A stretch of DNA of 64,000 bases from Amycolatopsis sp. QT-25 (GCF_029369745.1 NZ_CP120210.1:3968001-4032000); one strand, 5' to 3'; positions 25,109 to 34,554 are shown, numbered from the stretch's first letter. The notes: generated by a model not told the origin, from the letters alone. Program-made: numbers and translations.

Positions 25109-26568
25109 CTCCCGGTCCAGTCACGATGCGGCAGGTAAACCGACTGCGGCTCCCGGTAGGCGGCGAGCGCCTCCGGACCGAGTTCCCGGCCGAGCCCGCT
25201 GGCTTTGACTCCGCCGAACGGAGCCATGATGTCCACTGTGTACCCGTTCACGCCGACCGTCCCGGTGCGCAGGCGCCGCGCGAGAGCGAGACCGCGTGCC
25301 TCGTCCGGGGTCCAGACCGTTCCGGCGAGCCCGTACTCGGTGTCATTCGCCAGCGCCACCGCCTGCTCGGTGTTCTCGTACTCGAGCACGGCCAGCACCG
25401 GCCCGAAGATCTCTTCGCGGCAGACGATCCCGTGGTTGTCCAGGCCGGTGAACACGGTGGGCTCCACGTACCAGCCGCGTTCTCTCGTGGCCGGGCGGCC
25501 CCCGCCGGTGGTGACCCGCCCGCCCTCGGCCCGGCCGGCGGCGATGAAGGCTTCCACCCGCTCGCGCTGCCGGGCGGTGACCAGCGGCCCCAGCTGCGTG
25601 GCGGGATCCAGCGGGTCACCGATACGCAGCCCGGCGGCCATCGCGGTCACGGCGTCGACGACCTCGTCGTACCGGCGTCGCGGCGCGAGGATCCTCGTGG
25701 ACAGAAAGCATGCCTGGCCGTTGTTTCCGAGTGTGCCTGCCGCGAGTTCGGGAAGGACGGCCGGCAGATCGACGTCGTCCAGCAGGATCGCCGCGGACTT
25801 CCCGCCCAGCTCCAGCGTCACCGGACGCAGCAGACGACCGCAAACCTCGGCGATCGCCCGTCCGGTGGCGGTGGAACCGGTGAAGGCGACCTTGTCGACC
25901 CCGGGGTGGGCGACCAGATGCGCGCCGACCTCGGCGCCACCTGGCACGATCGAGACGACACCCTGCGGAAGGCCTGCCTCGACGACCGCTTCCGCCAGCA
26001 GGAAAGCGTCGAGCACGGTGTGCGGAGCCGGTTTGACGACCACTGTGCAGCCAGCCGCCAACGCGGGGGCGAGTTTAGCGAACGTCAAGGTCTGCGGGAA
26101 GTTCCACGGGACGATGGCGGCCACGACGCCGACCGGATTGCCCCGCACGATGATGGTACCGCCCGCCATGCCGCGGCGCGGCACTTCTGCCTGTTCTTCG
26201 GTGACAAGCGCCGAATAGTAGCGAAGCAGCGCGGCGGGCGCGGAGCCTTCGCTTCGAGCACCAGTGGTGACCGGCATTCCGTTCTGCGTGCTGACCCGGC
26301 GGACGGTCTCGGCGTTACGCTTGTCGAGGGCGTCGGCCAGTCGCAACAACACATCCGCCCGCCGTCGTGGCGACCACGCCGCCCAGCCACGCGGATCGTC
26401 GAAGGCTGCCCGAGCGGCGGCGACCGCCCGGTCGATGTCCGCCGCGGTACCCTCCGGTACCCCGCCCAGCGGCTCCTCGGTGGCCGCCGAGACGACCTCG
26501 ATGCGGCTTCGGCCCTCGGGCCGCGTCCAGCGGCCCCCGACGAGCAATTCCTGGTACTCGATGGTCAT
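25105..26568 (-). CDS. Aldehyde dehydrogenase
   Basis: 487 residues, the standard NAD(P)+-dependent ALDH length. Conserved VVAAIVPWNFP, GSTATGRAIA, catalytic Glu in LELGGKSA, and catalytic Cys in GNNGQACFLSTR. It converts an aldehyde to a carboxylate. Overlaps the GMC oxidoreductase by four bases (GTGA), suggesting sequential oxidation of one substrate. Divergent from the ketoreductase gene across a 286-base promoter region. Confidence 0.92.
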   Translation of the reverse strand: MTIEYQELLVGGRWTRPEGRSRIEVVSAATEEPLGGVPEGTAADIDRAVAAARAAFDDPRGWAAWSPRRRADVLLRLADALDKRNAETVRRVSTQNGMPVTTGARSEGSAPAALLRYYSALVTEEQAEVPRRGMAGGTIIVRGNPVGVVAAIVPWNFPQTLTFAKLAPALAAGCTVVVKPAPHTVLDAFLLAEAVVEAGLPQGVVSIVPGGAEVGAHLVAHPGVDKVAFTGSTATGRAIAEVCGRLLRPVTLELGGKSAAILLDDVDLPAVLPELAAGTLGNNGQACFLSTRILAPRRRYDEVVDAVTAMAAGLRIGDPLDPATQLGPLVTARQRERVEAFIAAGRAEGGRVTTGGGRPATRERGWYVEPTVFTGLDNHGIVCREEIFGPVLAVLEYENTEQAVALANDTEYGLAGTVWTPDEARGLALARRLRTGTVGVNGYTVDIMAPFGGVKASGLGRELGPEALAAYREPQSVYLPHRDWTGR

Positions 26569-26854
26569 GGGCGCTCCAAGACGAAGGGGTTCTGTCCGAA
26601 CTTCATCGTGTCCGGAAGTCCTTTAATCCGGCTAATGTCGCGGGATAGAGACCAAGGTGACGCGAAGTTGCCTTCACCCCACCCGCGACCACGAACGGCT
26701 CTCGACGAAGTCATCCTGGAGATTCGTTCGGGACATGCGTCCATTATGGAGAGCTGTCGAGCGCGACCACTCTTTCGCCGTTAAAGCGAAGGTCGAGGTC
26801 ATTCCTCCACTGTGGTTGCGGAAACCGTTTCACACCAGGGCATGGAGGACATCG
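26569..26854. promoter_or_regulatory. Divergent promoter region between ALDH and ketoreductase
   Basis: 286 non-coding bases between diverging genes; GGAGG lies just before the ketoreductase ATG. No operator identified. Confidence 0.35.
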
Positions 26855-27640
26855 ATGGCGGACAGTACACGCGCGGTCGCCTTGGTCACGGGCGCCACCC
26901 GGGGTATCGGGCTGGCCGTGGCCGAACGACTCGTCCAGGACAGCCTGCGGCTCTTTGTCTGCGCCCGCACGAAGGACGACGTCGACAGGACCGTCCGTGC
27001 GCTCGGCGCGAACGGTGCCGAGGTAAGCGGCGCGGCCTGCGACGTGACGTCTTCCGCGTCGGCGGACGAACTGGTACGCCAGGCCGTCGAACGGTTCGGT
27101 CGCGTCGACGTGCTCGTCAACAACGCGGGCCGCAGTGGCGGCGGGCCGACCGCCCAGCTTACCGACCGGCTGTGGAAGGAAGTCATCGAAACGAATCTCG
27201 ACAGCGTGTTCTACGTGAGCCGGGCGGTGCTGACCGCGGGTGGCATGCTGGACCGCGGTTCCGGGCGGATCATCAACATCGCGTCGACCGGCGGGAAACA
27301 AGGGGTGGTCCTCGGCGCCCCGTACTCGGCGTCCAAACACGGCGTCGTCGGTTTCACCAAGGCGCTGGGCCTCGAACTCGCGAAGAGCGGGGTCACCGTC
27401 AACGCGGTCTGCCCCGGCTACGTGGAAACCCCTATGGCACGGGAGGTACGGTCGAACTACGCCAAGATCTGGGAGATCGACGAGGACGAGGTGCTCAGCC
27501 GGTTCAACGCCAAGATCCCGCTGGGGCGCCACACACAGCCCGCCGAGGTCGCGGGCCTCGTGCACTACCTGACTACCGAAGCCGCCGCCCCCATCACGGC
27601 GCAGGCCATCAACGTCTGCGGCGGATTGGGCAACTATTGA
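26855..27640 (+). CDS. Type II PKS ketoreductase, ActIII type
   Basis: 261 residues, the ActIII length. NADPH motif TGATRGIG, NNAGRSGGG, Ser in IASTGGKQG, and the intact Tyr-Lys pair in YSASKHG; the C-terminus AINVCGGLGNY is typical of polyketide C9 ketoreductases. It reduces one keto group (C9 in ActIII) before first-ring closure and fits the two-domain aromatase/cyclase. The ATG at 26855 has GGAGG upstream. It is a lone plus-strand gene ending at a perfect terminator, separated from the minimal PKS by the GMC/ALDH operon. Confidence 0.9.
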   Translation: MADSTRAVALVTGATRGIGLAVAERLVQDSLRLFVCARTKDDVDRTVRALGANGAEVSGAACDVTSSASADELVRQAVERFGRVDVLVNNAGRSGGGPTAQLTDRLWKEVIETNLDSVFYVSRAVLTAGGMLDRGSGRIINIASTGGKQGVVLGAPYSASKHGVVGFTKALGLELAKSGVTVNAVCPGYVETPMAREVRSNYAKIWEIDEDEVLSRFNAKIPLGRHTQPAEVAGLVHYLTTEAAAPITAQAINVCGGLGNY

Positions 27641-27650
27641 GCCAGAACCC

Positions 27651-27694
27651 CGAACCGGGGCAGGGCACTCCTCGGAGTGCCCTGCCCCGGTTCG
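27651..27694. terminator. Perfect bidirectional terminator
   Basis: 21-bp perfect arms with a two-base centre between the convergent ketoreductase and NTF2-like genes; the strongest hairpin in the left half. Confidence 0.88.
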
Positions 27695-27706
27695 GTTCGT
27701 TTCGGT

Positions 27707-28135
27707 TCAGGCGATCGAATCGCTGTTGACCGCCCGGCGCAGCACGAGCAGCTCGCCGTTCTCGCGCACGAGGCTGTCGACGATCTCGCCTGCCCAGTGC
27801 AGTTTCGGCGGCTCCCCCGGCGCGGTGTTCGTGACCAGGGCGTAGCTCACGACGTCGTACCGTCCGGGACCGCCTTCCTTGATCACGCTCATCGACATCC
27901 AGTGCCGACGCCGCTCACCGTTGCCCGCCAGCTGTTTGGCGAAGTCGTCGAGTTTGCGCACGATCGCCTGCCTGCCGTGCGCGGTGGACTGGTGTTTGAC
28001 CGGGGTGAACTCGCAGTCGTCGGCGAACGTCTGGGCGAACTCCGCGTACCGCCCGTTGTCCATCGCCTGGACCTGGCGGGCGTAGAAGTCCTGGATCTCC
28101 GCCATGATCTCGTGGGACACCACTGCTTGTGTCAT
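27707..28135 (-). CDS. NTF2/SnoaL-like protein
   Basis: 142 residues from an ATG at 28135 with GGAGGAGAAG directly upstream. N-terminal helices with IQDFYARQVQAMDNGRYAEF, then FADDCEFTP and a C-terminal beta sheet place it in the NTF2-like superfamily (SnoaL/limonene-epoxide-hydrolase shape). Members act as cyclases, epoxide hydrolases or ring hydroxylases in aromatic polyketide paths. It is the last gene of the long enediyne operon that starts at 34554. Whether it serves the core or the aromatic unit is unknown. Confidence 0.78.
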   Translation of the reverse strand: MTQAVVSHEIMAEIQDFYARQVQAMDNGRYAEFAQTFADDCEFTPVKHQSTAHGRQAIVRKLDDFAKQLAGNGERRRHWMSMSVIKEGGPGRYDVVSYALVTNTAPGEPPKLHWAGEIVDSLVRENGELLVLRRAVNSDSIA

Positions 28136-28210
28136 CTTCTCCTCCTCGGTGAGTCGGCCGTGTTCCGGTCCGGCGACGCGGAACGAGAACCGCGGGAAAG
28201 GCACGGATGT

Positions 28211-29533
28211 TCAGGCACGCAGCACCGACATCGGCAGCCCGCCGCGAATGCGCAGCGACAACATGGCCTCGGGGACGATCGGATACCCCGCCGCCTTGAC
28301 CAGTTTGAACTCCCGGCACAGCGCCGCGACCGCGAGAACCGCTTCCAGCATGCCGAGATGCCTTCCCACACAGAACCGTGGTCCGGCTCCGAACGGGATG
28401 TACGCGTACCGCGGCCGTCCGACCGCCTTCGACTGCTCGAACCGGTCCGGGTCGAAGCGTTCCGGCTCCTCCCAGAAATCCGGATGGCGGTGCAGCGTGT
28501 ACGGGCAGACGACCACGTCCGCGCCGGCGGGCACCGGATAGCCGTCGATCTCGTCGGCGTCCCGCGCGACCCTTGGCAGCAGCCACACCGGCGGATAGAG
28601 GCGCATGACCTCCTGGACCACATTAGTGGTGTAGACCAGCTTGGGCAGGTCCTGGTAGCCGGGCGGCCGATCGCCGAGCACCTCGACCGCCTCCGCGTGC
28701 ACCCGCGCCCAGACGTCCGGATGCCGGTCGAGCATCGCCAGCGTCCAGCCGAGCGTGCTGGCCGTCGTTTCGTGCCCGGCCAGCAGCAGCGTGATCACCT
28801 CGTCCCGCGCCTGTTCCCGGCCGGATCCGCCAGCCCGGGAGAGGGCGTCCTCGCCGCCGAAAGAGTCCGCCCGGCTCGATACCACCCGGTCGGCGAGCCG
28901 CCGGAGTTCGGCCTGGGCCGTTTTGAACCGCCGTCGCCCGCGCAACGGGAGCCAAGACGGGATCATCCGCAACGTCACGGTCTCGAACATGGCCTGCTCC
29001 TGCACGGCGTCGAAGTGGCCGGCCAGTACCTCCGCCGGGCCGAGGTCGGCGTGCAACAATGTCCTGGCGAGCACGCCGACCGTCATCGTGGTCACCTCCT
29101 CCAGCACATCGGCCTGTTTGCCGTCACCCCAGGCGCCCAGTCGCCGCACCAGTTCGGCCACCTCGTCGGTGACGATGTCCGCCTGCGCGGCGACCTGCTT
29201 CTGGTGCAGCGCGGGCTGGATCGCCTTGCGCTGCTTTCGCCACAGTTCGCCTTCGCTGGTCAACAACCCGTCGCCGAGCGTGCGCCGCGCCTCCGCCAGC
29301 CCGATTCCCTTGCGGTAGTTGTCGTTGTTGTCCGCGAGGACGTGCTTGGCGGAGCCCGGATGATTGAACAGATACAGATCCTTCGGCCCGATCGCGATGC
29401 GTACCGCGTCCCCAAACCGGCTCGCCGCGGTCGACATGAGGGCGAGCCGGTCGGTGAACAGCATCTTGAGCAGACGGGGGGTCTCACGGCGCGATGGGCC
29501 CGGCGGAGCGCCACGACCGGGACGTCGGCTCAT
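28211..29533 (-). CDS. Cytochrome P450
   Basis: 440 residues. Haem ligand Cys388 in FGAGPRFCVGRH, I-helix LAGHETTAST, ExxR in the K-helix region and a PERF-like segment (PERFDPDRF). Soluble bacterial P450, needing an external ferredoxin and reductase. Translation is coupled to UnbU by an ATGA overlap, so a core oxidation is likely; a P450 (E7) is also found in other nine-membered enediyne cassettes. Whether it is orthologous to E7 would need an alignment. Confidence 0.9.
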   Translation of the reverse strand: MSRRPGRGAPPGPSRRETPRLLKMLFTDRLALMSTAASRFGDAVRIAIGPKDLYLFNHPGSAKHVLADNNDNYRKGIGLAEARRTLGDGLLTSEGELWRKQRKAIQPALHQKQVAAQADIVTDEVAELVRRLGAWGDGKQADVLEEVTTMTVGVLARTLLHADLGPAEVLAGHFDAVQEQAMFETVTLRMIPSWLPLRGRRRFKTAQAELRRLADRVVSSRADSFGGEDALSRAGGSGREQARDEVITLLLAGHETTASTLGWTLAMLDRHPDVWARVHAEAVEVLGDRPPGYQDLPKLVYTTNVVQEVMRLYPPVWLLPRVARDADEIDGYPVPAGADVVVCPYTLHRHPDFWEEPERFDPDRFEQSKAVGRPRYAYIPFGAGPRFCVGRHLGMLEAVLAVAALCREFKLVKAAGYPIVPEAMLSLRIRGGLPMSVLRA

Positions 29534-30576
29534 CCCGTCGTCCTCGGCGGGATCGCGTCGACGGTCAGCTGTCCGGGTGTGTGCCCGCTACCGGCTCCTG
29601 ACAGCCGGACGACCATCGAATCGTCGAGGGTTTCGTCGCGTCCCTCGGCGGAACGGCGCCGCGCGTCCTCCCTGGCCCGGCCCTTGTCGACGAAATGGAG
29701 CGCCCACAGGAAAGCACCACGGATCAGGCAGATGGTGGCGGTGGCGAAGAACAGGCCGTACGCGATCCCTGCGCCGGTGAGTACGCCGTACACCACCGCG
29801 ATACCGGCACCGAAGGCGAATTGCGGAGCCGGTTTCGAAGGTGTTGTACCCGGGTCGGTGACCATGTAGTTGGTGAACAGCACGAACGCGACGCCGGTCA
29901 TCATGGTGAGCGCGGACGGGATCGCGGTGTCCAGGACGAGGCCGCGCACCACCGCCTGGAGGGCGAAGAAGCCGAGCCAGCCCGCAATGAGCCAGATCCG
30001 CTTGGTCAGCATCGCGTTGAGTACCGTGCCTGACGCCAGGATGACCAGCGGGATCACCCAATCCCAGAACGAGCCGACGTTCTCGGTGAAGTGGTAGGGC
30101 GGCGCGATACTCGCCCATGGGTAGACGAGCAAGATGACAGCGATACCGAGGTTCGAGGGGTTCATGAAATGCCGCAGGCGACCGCGGACCGGCGCCCGCA
30201 GCATCCATTTGGCCCCGATCGCGACAGTGACCCCGAACATCATCGCCAGTACCTGATCGTTGACATAGGTCAGCATGTTCACGGCGAGGGCGGTGATGTG
30301 CGCGGAGAAGAGGAACTCCACAAGCCCTCGGACTCCGTTCCCGGTGAACCGCGGGGCACGCTGTTCCGCCCACGACGCGACCAGTTCGAGACCGATTTCC
30401 ACAGTGTAGGCGGTGACCATCGCGATGATCGGCCACAGCCACGGCTGCTCGAACCCGAGGACGGTGTAGCCGAGGATGTTGAAAACGGTGATCGAGATGG
30501 CGAACCGGCGCAACGCCGTGATGACCTTCGGGTCGTGCCGTGGCGGGCCCTGTTTCTGCTCGGTCATGGTCTTCAT
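29530..30576 (-). CDS. unbU: Enediyne biosynthesis membrane protein UnbU (E5)
   Basis: 348 residues from the ATG at 30576, fixed by the ATGA overlap with the preceding gene. Nine or ten hydrophobic segments; the sequence pattern (GVRGLVEFLFSAHITALAVNM, LRHFMNPSNLGIAV, NYMVTDPGTTPSKP) is that of the RnfD/NqrB-like UnbU family found almost only in enediyne clusters. It has the conserved SxxTxP-like loop of flavin-carrying RnfD relatives (TDPGTTP). Its function is unknown; electron transfer or transport has been proposed. It sits between UnbV and the P450 in an unbroken operon. Confidence 0.9.
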   Translation of the reverse strand: MKTMTEQKQGPPRHDPKVITALRRFAISITVFNILGYTVLGFEQPWLWPIIAMVTAYTVEIGLELVASWAEQRAPRFTGNGVRGLVEFLFSAHITALAVNMLTYVNDQVLAMMFGVTVAIGAKWMLRAPVRGRLRHFMNPSNLGIAVILLVYPWASIAPPYHFTENVGSFWDWVIPLVILASGTVLNAMLTKRIWLIAGWLGFFALQAVVRGLVLDTAIPSALTMMTGVAFVLFTNYMVTDPGTTPSKPAPQFAFGAGIAVVYGVLTGAGIAYGLFFATATICLIRGAFLWALHFVDKGRAREDARRRSAEGRDETLDDSMVVRLSGAGSGHTPGQLTVDAIPPRTTG

Positions 30577-32531
30577 TTCTCCTTCGCCTGAGTACCGAGG
30601 GAAAGGGTGTGCCAGCCGGGGTCGAGCCTGAGTTGTTGCCGATGCGGCTGCCCGCCGGAGTCCCGCCACTTCAGCTCGACCCGCACCGGCCCGGTGACGT
30701 TCTCGCCGAGTCCAATGTGGACGTCCTGGCTTCGCTTGCCGGAGTGGCCACTGCCGCCGTCCACGCGTCCGATGTGGACACGCCCGTCCGCGGTCGTCGC
30801 GGTCACCTGGGCGCCGATCACCGGCGTTCCCGGGGCGGGGAAGGGGCCGGGGGTGGCGGGGTCGTCGCGGTAGAGCTTCAGACCGAGGAAGGAACCCGCA
30901 CCAGGACTGACGTTCTGATAGAACACCGGTGCGTCGAACTGCCGGGCCACCGCGAAGTCGAGCCTGCCGTCACCGAAGGCGTCCCCAACGGCGATGCCGC
31001 GAGTCGGCACCGGGGCGCTCAGGCCGAGTTCGCCGGCGACGTTCGCGTACCGGCCGTCCTTCCCCTTCACGAAGAAGTTCATGCCCTGATTGCCCGCGAT
31101 GTCGTCGCCCTGCCGGACGTTCGGCCACAGTTGCGGGTACTGCACCGTCAGGTCGTTGGACGTGGCGAGTTCCTGCAACTGCGCCCAGCGGTTGGCCTCG
31201 CCCTTCACGAACCCGTTGGTCTGTGCGATCGCGAGGCATCCGCTGTTGTTGAAGTCCGCCAGCTTCACGTCCCAGCCCCAGCCGCCCCACGCCGTGCCGC
31301 GGTCCGTGCTGAGATCGGTCCACGGAGCCTCGCCCCGGCTGAACGCGGCGTGCGTCTGCTCGTCGTTCTTCGTGGAGTTGACGAAGTGCAGGCTGCTCTC
31401 CTGGATGCCGAACGACGTCGTGATATCGCTGACGAAGAAATCGTACCTGCCGTGGTCGTCGAGGTCACCGAAGTCGATGCCCATCCCCTTAAACGACGTG
31501 TCGGCGCCAATCCGCTTGGACTTCGGGACCATCGGGTCACGCGGGGCGTGCAGCCGCTTGAACTTGATCCGGCCGTTCGCCGAGACGTTGTGCAGGAGCG
31601 CGCTGCCACCGTGGTCCTTACCGACGTACAACTCCGGCAGCAAGTCGCCGTCGAGGTCGTTCGCCGCCGAAGCCAGCACCCATCCCTTCGAGGAGATGTC
31701 GTCGGCAGGTAAGGCGTCGGGCACCACTTCGTAACGGGCCGAAGGCTGATCGCCACCGGTCGCCCCGGTCCAGCGCAGGACGTGCGCCGGGCCTCCGTTG
31801 TCCGCGTGGGACAGTGAGCTGTTCATCACGACCCCGCCCGACTTGGTGGAATCGAGCACGTCGCTGTCAGGGAAGTAGTTGCCGATATAGATATCCGGGT
31901 GGCCGTCCCCGTCGAAGTCGTCGACGGCGACCGCGTTGGAGTTCCACTTAGGACCGTCGTAGGTACTGCCACCGGTCTGCGAGACCAGTTCGACCGGCGT
32001 GTAAGTGCGAGCGTCCAGACCGGTCGCGTTCGCCTTCGGCAGAAAGAGGATCGGTGTCCGCCCCCAGTAGTAGACCAGCAGCCCCATCCGGCCGGATCCG
32101 GTGTAGTCACCGGGAGCGCAGCCCATCGGTGCCATCGTCTCGGTCATCGGCAGCGGGGAGGCGTCCAGGGCGAACGGCTGGTATCGCTGTTCCATTCCCG
32201 GGACCGGGGTCACCACGACCTGGTCGGTGCGGGTGTCCACGACACAAAGATCCTCCGGTCGCCCGCTGCCGCTGAGATCGGCCATCGCGATACCGGCGCC
32301 GACGGACGAGACCCAGCCGGCGATGTCACGGTAGGCCTGGTTCACCTTGCGAATCGACTGCTGCTTCGGCGCGTCAGGCATGGCGATGGTCATCGGAACG
32401 AACGAGTATCGGGAAGCGAGGGCCCGCCCTTCGCTCGCCGAGGTGGTCGGCACCCGCGCGACGGTGAACATGGTCACCACCAGCAAGGCCGCCACGATAC
32501 CCGGGACCAGCTTCTTGACTCTCGTACTCAC
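30573..32531 (-). CDS. unbV: Enediyne biosynthesis protein UnbV (E4), ASPIC/FG-GAP repeat
   Basis: 652 residues from a GTG at 32531 (GTGA overlap with the gene before it); the much longer frame to 33155 runs into that gene and is rejected. One N-terminal hydrophobic segment (residues 9-25) suggests export or membrane anchoring. At least five FG-GAP/VCBS-type repeats follow, for example DDFDGDGHPDIYIGN and NDLDGDLLPELYVGK, forming a beta-propeller, and the C-terminus carries the ASPIC/UnbV domain. Universal in enediyne warhead cassettes; the biochemical role is unsolved. Confidence 0.93.
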   Translation of the reverse strand: MSTRVKKLVPGIVAALLVVTMFTVARVPTTSASEGRALASRYSFVPMTIAMPDAPKQQSIRKVNQAYRDIAGWVSSVGAGIAMADLSGSGRPEDLCVVDTRTDQVVVTPVPGMEQRYQPFALDASPLPMTETMAPMGCAPGDYTGSGRMGLLVYYWGRTPILFLPKANATGLDARTYTPVELVSQTGGSTYDGPKWNSNAVAVDDFDGDGHPDIYIGNYFPDSDVLDSTKSGGVVMNSSLSHADNGGPAHVLRWTGATGGDQPSARYEVVPDALPADDISSKGWVLASAANDLDGDLLPELYVGKDHGGSALLHNVSANGRIKFKRLHAPRDPMVPKSKRIGADTSFKGMGIDFGDLDDHGRYDFFVSDITTSFGIQESSLHFVNSTKNDEQTHAAFSRGEAPWTDLSTDRGTAWGGWGWDVKLADFNNSGCLAIAQTNGFVKGEANRWAQLQELATSNDLTVQYPQLWPNVRQGDDIAGNQGMNFFVKGKDGRYANVAGELGLSAPVPTRGIAVGDAFGDGRLDFAVARQFDAPVFYQNVSPGAGSFLGLKLYRDDPATPGPFPAPGTPVIGAQVTATTADGRVHIGRVDGGSGHSGKRSQDVHIGLGENVTGPVRVELKWRDSGGQPHRQQLRLDPGWHTLSLGTQAKEK

Positions 32532-33577
32532 GTACCAGCACCCCCAAGGGTCACGAACTGGCGGGAAATGGCCCGCCTCCAGGTCTCGTAGGCGGGCAGT
32601 TCGCCGTCGACCGGATTGGCCGGACGGACCTCCAGAGTGGCCAGCGCCGCTTCTTCGGCAGTGGTGCCACAGAAGATCGAAGTCGCGAGTTCGGTGTGCG
32701 GCCCCACGATTTCGCCGCGGACCCGCGCCTCGGCCCCGAACGCGCATCCTTGAGCCAGCGCCGGGAGGCAGGACCCCGCCCGGTCGCGGAAGCGCAGCAG
32801 TTCCTCCTTGGTCGCACCACCCGCGTAGGCCGCGGCCAGCCCCGCACCGCTGTACAGATCGGACCAGCGCGCGGCCGGGAACTTCTCGATCAGCTCGGCG
32901 ACCACCTGAGGATCCGCCCCGCCGACGAACCACATCGCACGCCCGATCCCCTGGTCGACGACGCGGTTGGCATAGCCGCCGCGGGCCTTGTCCGGCCAGC
33001 CGAACGAGCGATCCTGAAACTGTTCGTGCACATACTTGCGGGTGTGGAAATAGGCTTGGTGGAAGCCGTAGCCGTCGAGCACCAGCCAGCGCAGCAACGG
33101 GTCCAGGTTTTCGGCGCTCGGCCAGCGGAAGTGCGGCAGCCTCGCCATCGCCCATCCGATGCCGACGTGAACGACGTAGACGTGCTTGCTGCCCGCCTCG
33201 GTGTCGAGGAACCCGGCCACCCGGCCGTCACCTCCCAGCGGCAGGCCGTCCAACATGGCCAGTCCCATCCCGGCGCCCTCGTAGGCGAAGCCGCGGAACC
33301 GGTGGGGAACGGACGTCAGGAACTCCACGGTTTCATGTACCGAGTGCTTTTCGACCGCGGTACTGTAACCCTCCAAAAAGGAGCGTCCGACGGTTTCCAA
33401 CAACTCCCGAGCCTCGGGATCCTTGTCGTGGAAACCCCGGACCTCGATGGTGGTCTCGGCGATGCCGGGGGTGAGCAGCTTTCTCCTGAACGCTCTGAAG
33501 GCTGCTCCCGGTCCGGGCGATCGCCCGGATGGCGACAGCTCGGAGGGTTGTTGCGACGACATGTGGTCACTCCTCAT
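32528..33577 (-). CDS. UnbL-like (DUF1702) protein, second copy
   Basis: 349 residues, DUF1702, the family defined by UnbL of enediyne clusters. Landmarks FRGFAYEGAGMGLAMLD, GIGWAMARLPHF and VDQGIGRAMWFVGGAD recur almost identically in the adjacent copy. Mostly helical with no signal peptide. It overlaps the neighbours on both sides by four bases. By position it corresponds to the E2/E3 pair of other clusters; which is which needs a phylogeny. Function unknown, but the family is a reliable marker of enediyne loci. Confidence 0.9.
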   Translation of the reverse strand: MRSDHMSSQQPSELSPSGRSPGPGAAFRAFRRKLLTPGIAETTIEVRGFHDKDPEARELLETVGRSFLEGYSTAVEKHSVHETVEFLTSVPHRFRGFAYEGAGMGLAMLDGLPLGGDGRVAGFLDTEAGSKHVYVVHVGIGWAMARLPHFRWPSAENLDPLLRWLVLDGYGFHQAYFHTRKYVHEQFQDRSFGWPDKARGGYANRVVDQGIGRAMWFVGGADPQVVAELIEKFPAARWSDLYSGAGLAAAYAGGATKEELLRFRDRAGSCLPALAQGCAFGAEARVRGEIVGPHTELATSIFCGTTAEEAALATLEVRPANPVDGELPAYETWRRAISRQFVTLGGAGT

Positions 33578-34554
33578 ACAGCGGGTTCGATGGCGTGCGT
33601 TCGTTGTTTGATCCGCTGCCGCCAGCGTTCGTACGCGGGTTCGTCGGCGGTGCCCTCGCCAACAGCGGTCGTGTCCGCGATCTCGACCAGTTCGTCGAGA
33701 CCGGCGCCGGTCAAGGCGCGCGCGGCGGCTTCGGTATGCGGTGGGGTGTGACCGGCGAGCGCCCGTGCCCGCACCGCGAACACGCAGCCCACCGACAGGT
33801 CGGCCCGGTATTCACCGGCGGCGAGAGCGAGCGCGGCGAGCTCGTCCGTAGCGCATCCGCCCGCGAAGGCCGCCGCCAACCCGACCCCTGCCCACAGATC
33901 CGCGCGGCGGTGCGCCGCGAAAGCGCCGACCGCGGGGCTCACGTTTGCCGGACGGCCGCCGTGGACGAACCACAGCGCACGACCGATCCCCTGATCGACG
34001 GCGCGCAGGAAATATTCCGGCGCGCCCTGCCATGGATAGGGTTTCGGCACTTCCTGGCGGTCTATCCACCGCCGCTTGCCGAAGTACGCGAGGTCGAAGC
34101 CGTACCCGTCGACGGCCAGCCAGCACATGGTCGGGTGGAAGATCGACGCTTCCAGGTCGGGCAGTACCTTCCGCCAGAGCATCCGCGGCAGCCGGGCCAT
34201 CGCGAAGCCCACTCCGATGTAGGCGAGCAACAAGTGCCTGCTTCCCCGCCCGCTCAGCAGGTCGCGGGTCCGCGTGCCACCCGCGGTCGCGTCGAGCACC
34301 GTCAGCGCCATGGCGGCACCTTCGTACGCGAAGCCGCGCAGATCGGGTTCTATCAACTCGAGTCTGCGTTCGAGTTCATCGAGACCACGCGTTTCGATCC
34401 CCCACTCGAAACCGCAGACAACTGATTGCGGAACGGCTTCCATACGCCGCGTCGCCTCATTCATCTCAATCGCAAAACCCCGGCCGGAGAAGCCGACCGA
34501 CGCTAATGACGGAGCAAGGACGAGGCGCCGCAAAGATCCCGAGACAGTAGCCAT
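33574..34554 (-). CDS. UnbL-like (DUF1702) protein, first copy
   Basis: 326 residues from the ATG at 34554, which has AGGAGA seven bases upstream; the frame upstream of it lacks family features. DUF1702 landmarks LRGFAYEGAAMALTVLD, GVGFAMARLPRM and VDQGIGRALWFVHGG. It is the first gene of the minus-strand warhead operon UnbL-UnbL-UnbV-UnbU-P450-NTF2, all joined by ATGA/GTGA overlaps up to the P450. Divergent from PKSE across 203 bases, so both halves of the cassette share a control region. Confidence 0.9.
   Translation of the reverse strand: MATVSGSLRRLVLAPSLASVGFSGRGFAIEMNEATRRMEAVPQSVVCGFEWGIETRGLDELERRLELIEPDLRGFAYEGAAMALTVLDATAGGTRTRDLLSGRGSRHLLLAYIGVGFAMARLPRMLWRKVLPDLEASIFHPTMCWLAVDGYGFDLAYFGKRRWIDRQEVPKPYPWQGAPEYFLRAVDQGIGRALWFVHGGRPANVSPAVGAFAAHRRADLWAGVGLAAAFAGGCATDELAALALAAGEYRADLSVGCVFAVRARALAGHTPPHTEAAARALTGAGLDELVEIADTTAVGEGTADEPAYERWRQRIKQRTHAIEPAV

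Noticed and set aside
25042..26784. Plus-strand 580-residue frame opposite the aldehyde dehydrogenase
   Set aside because: Antisense shadow; ALDH catalytic motifs are complete on the other strand.
27677..29869. Plus-strand frame of 730 residues antisense to the P450, NTF2-like and UnbU genes
   Set aside because: Composition is a mirror of high-GC coding DNA (Arg/His/Asp-rich), no motif, and the opposite strand carries three recognised genes with coupled starts.
30573..33155. 860-residue version of UnbV
   Set aside because: The extra N-terminal 208 residues overlap the DUF1702 gene in another frame; the GTG at 32531 with a GTGA overlap and a following hydrophobic segment is the real start.
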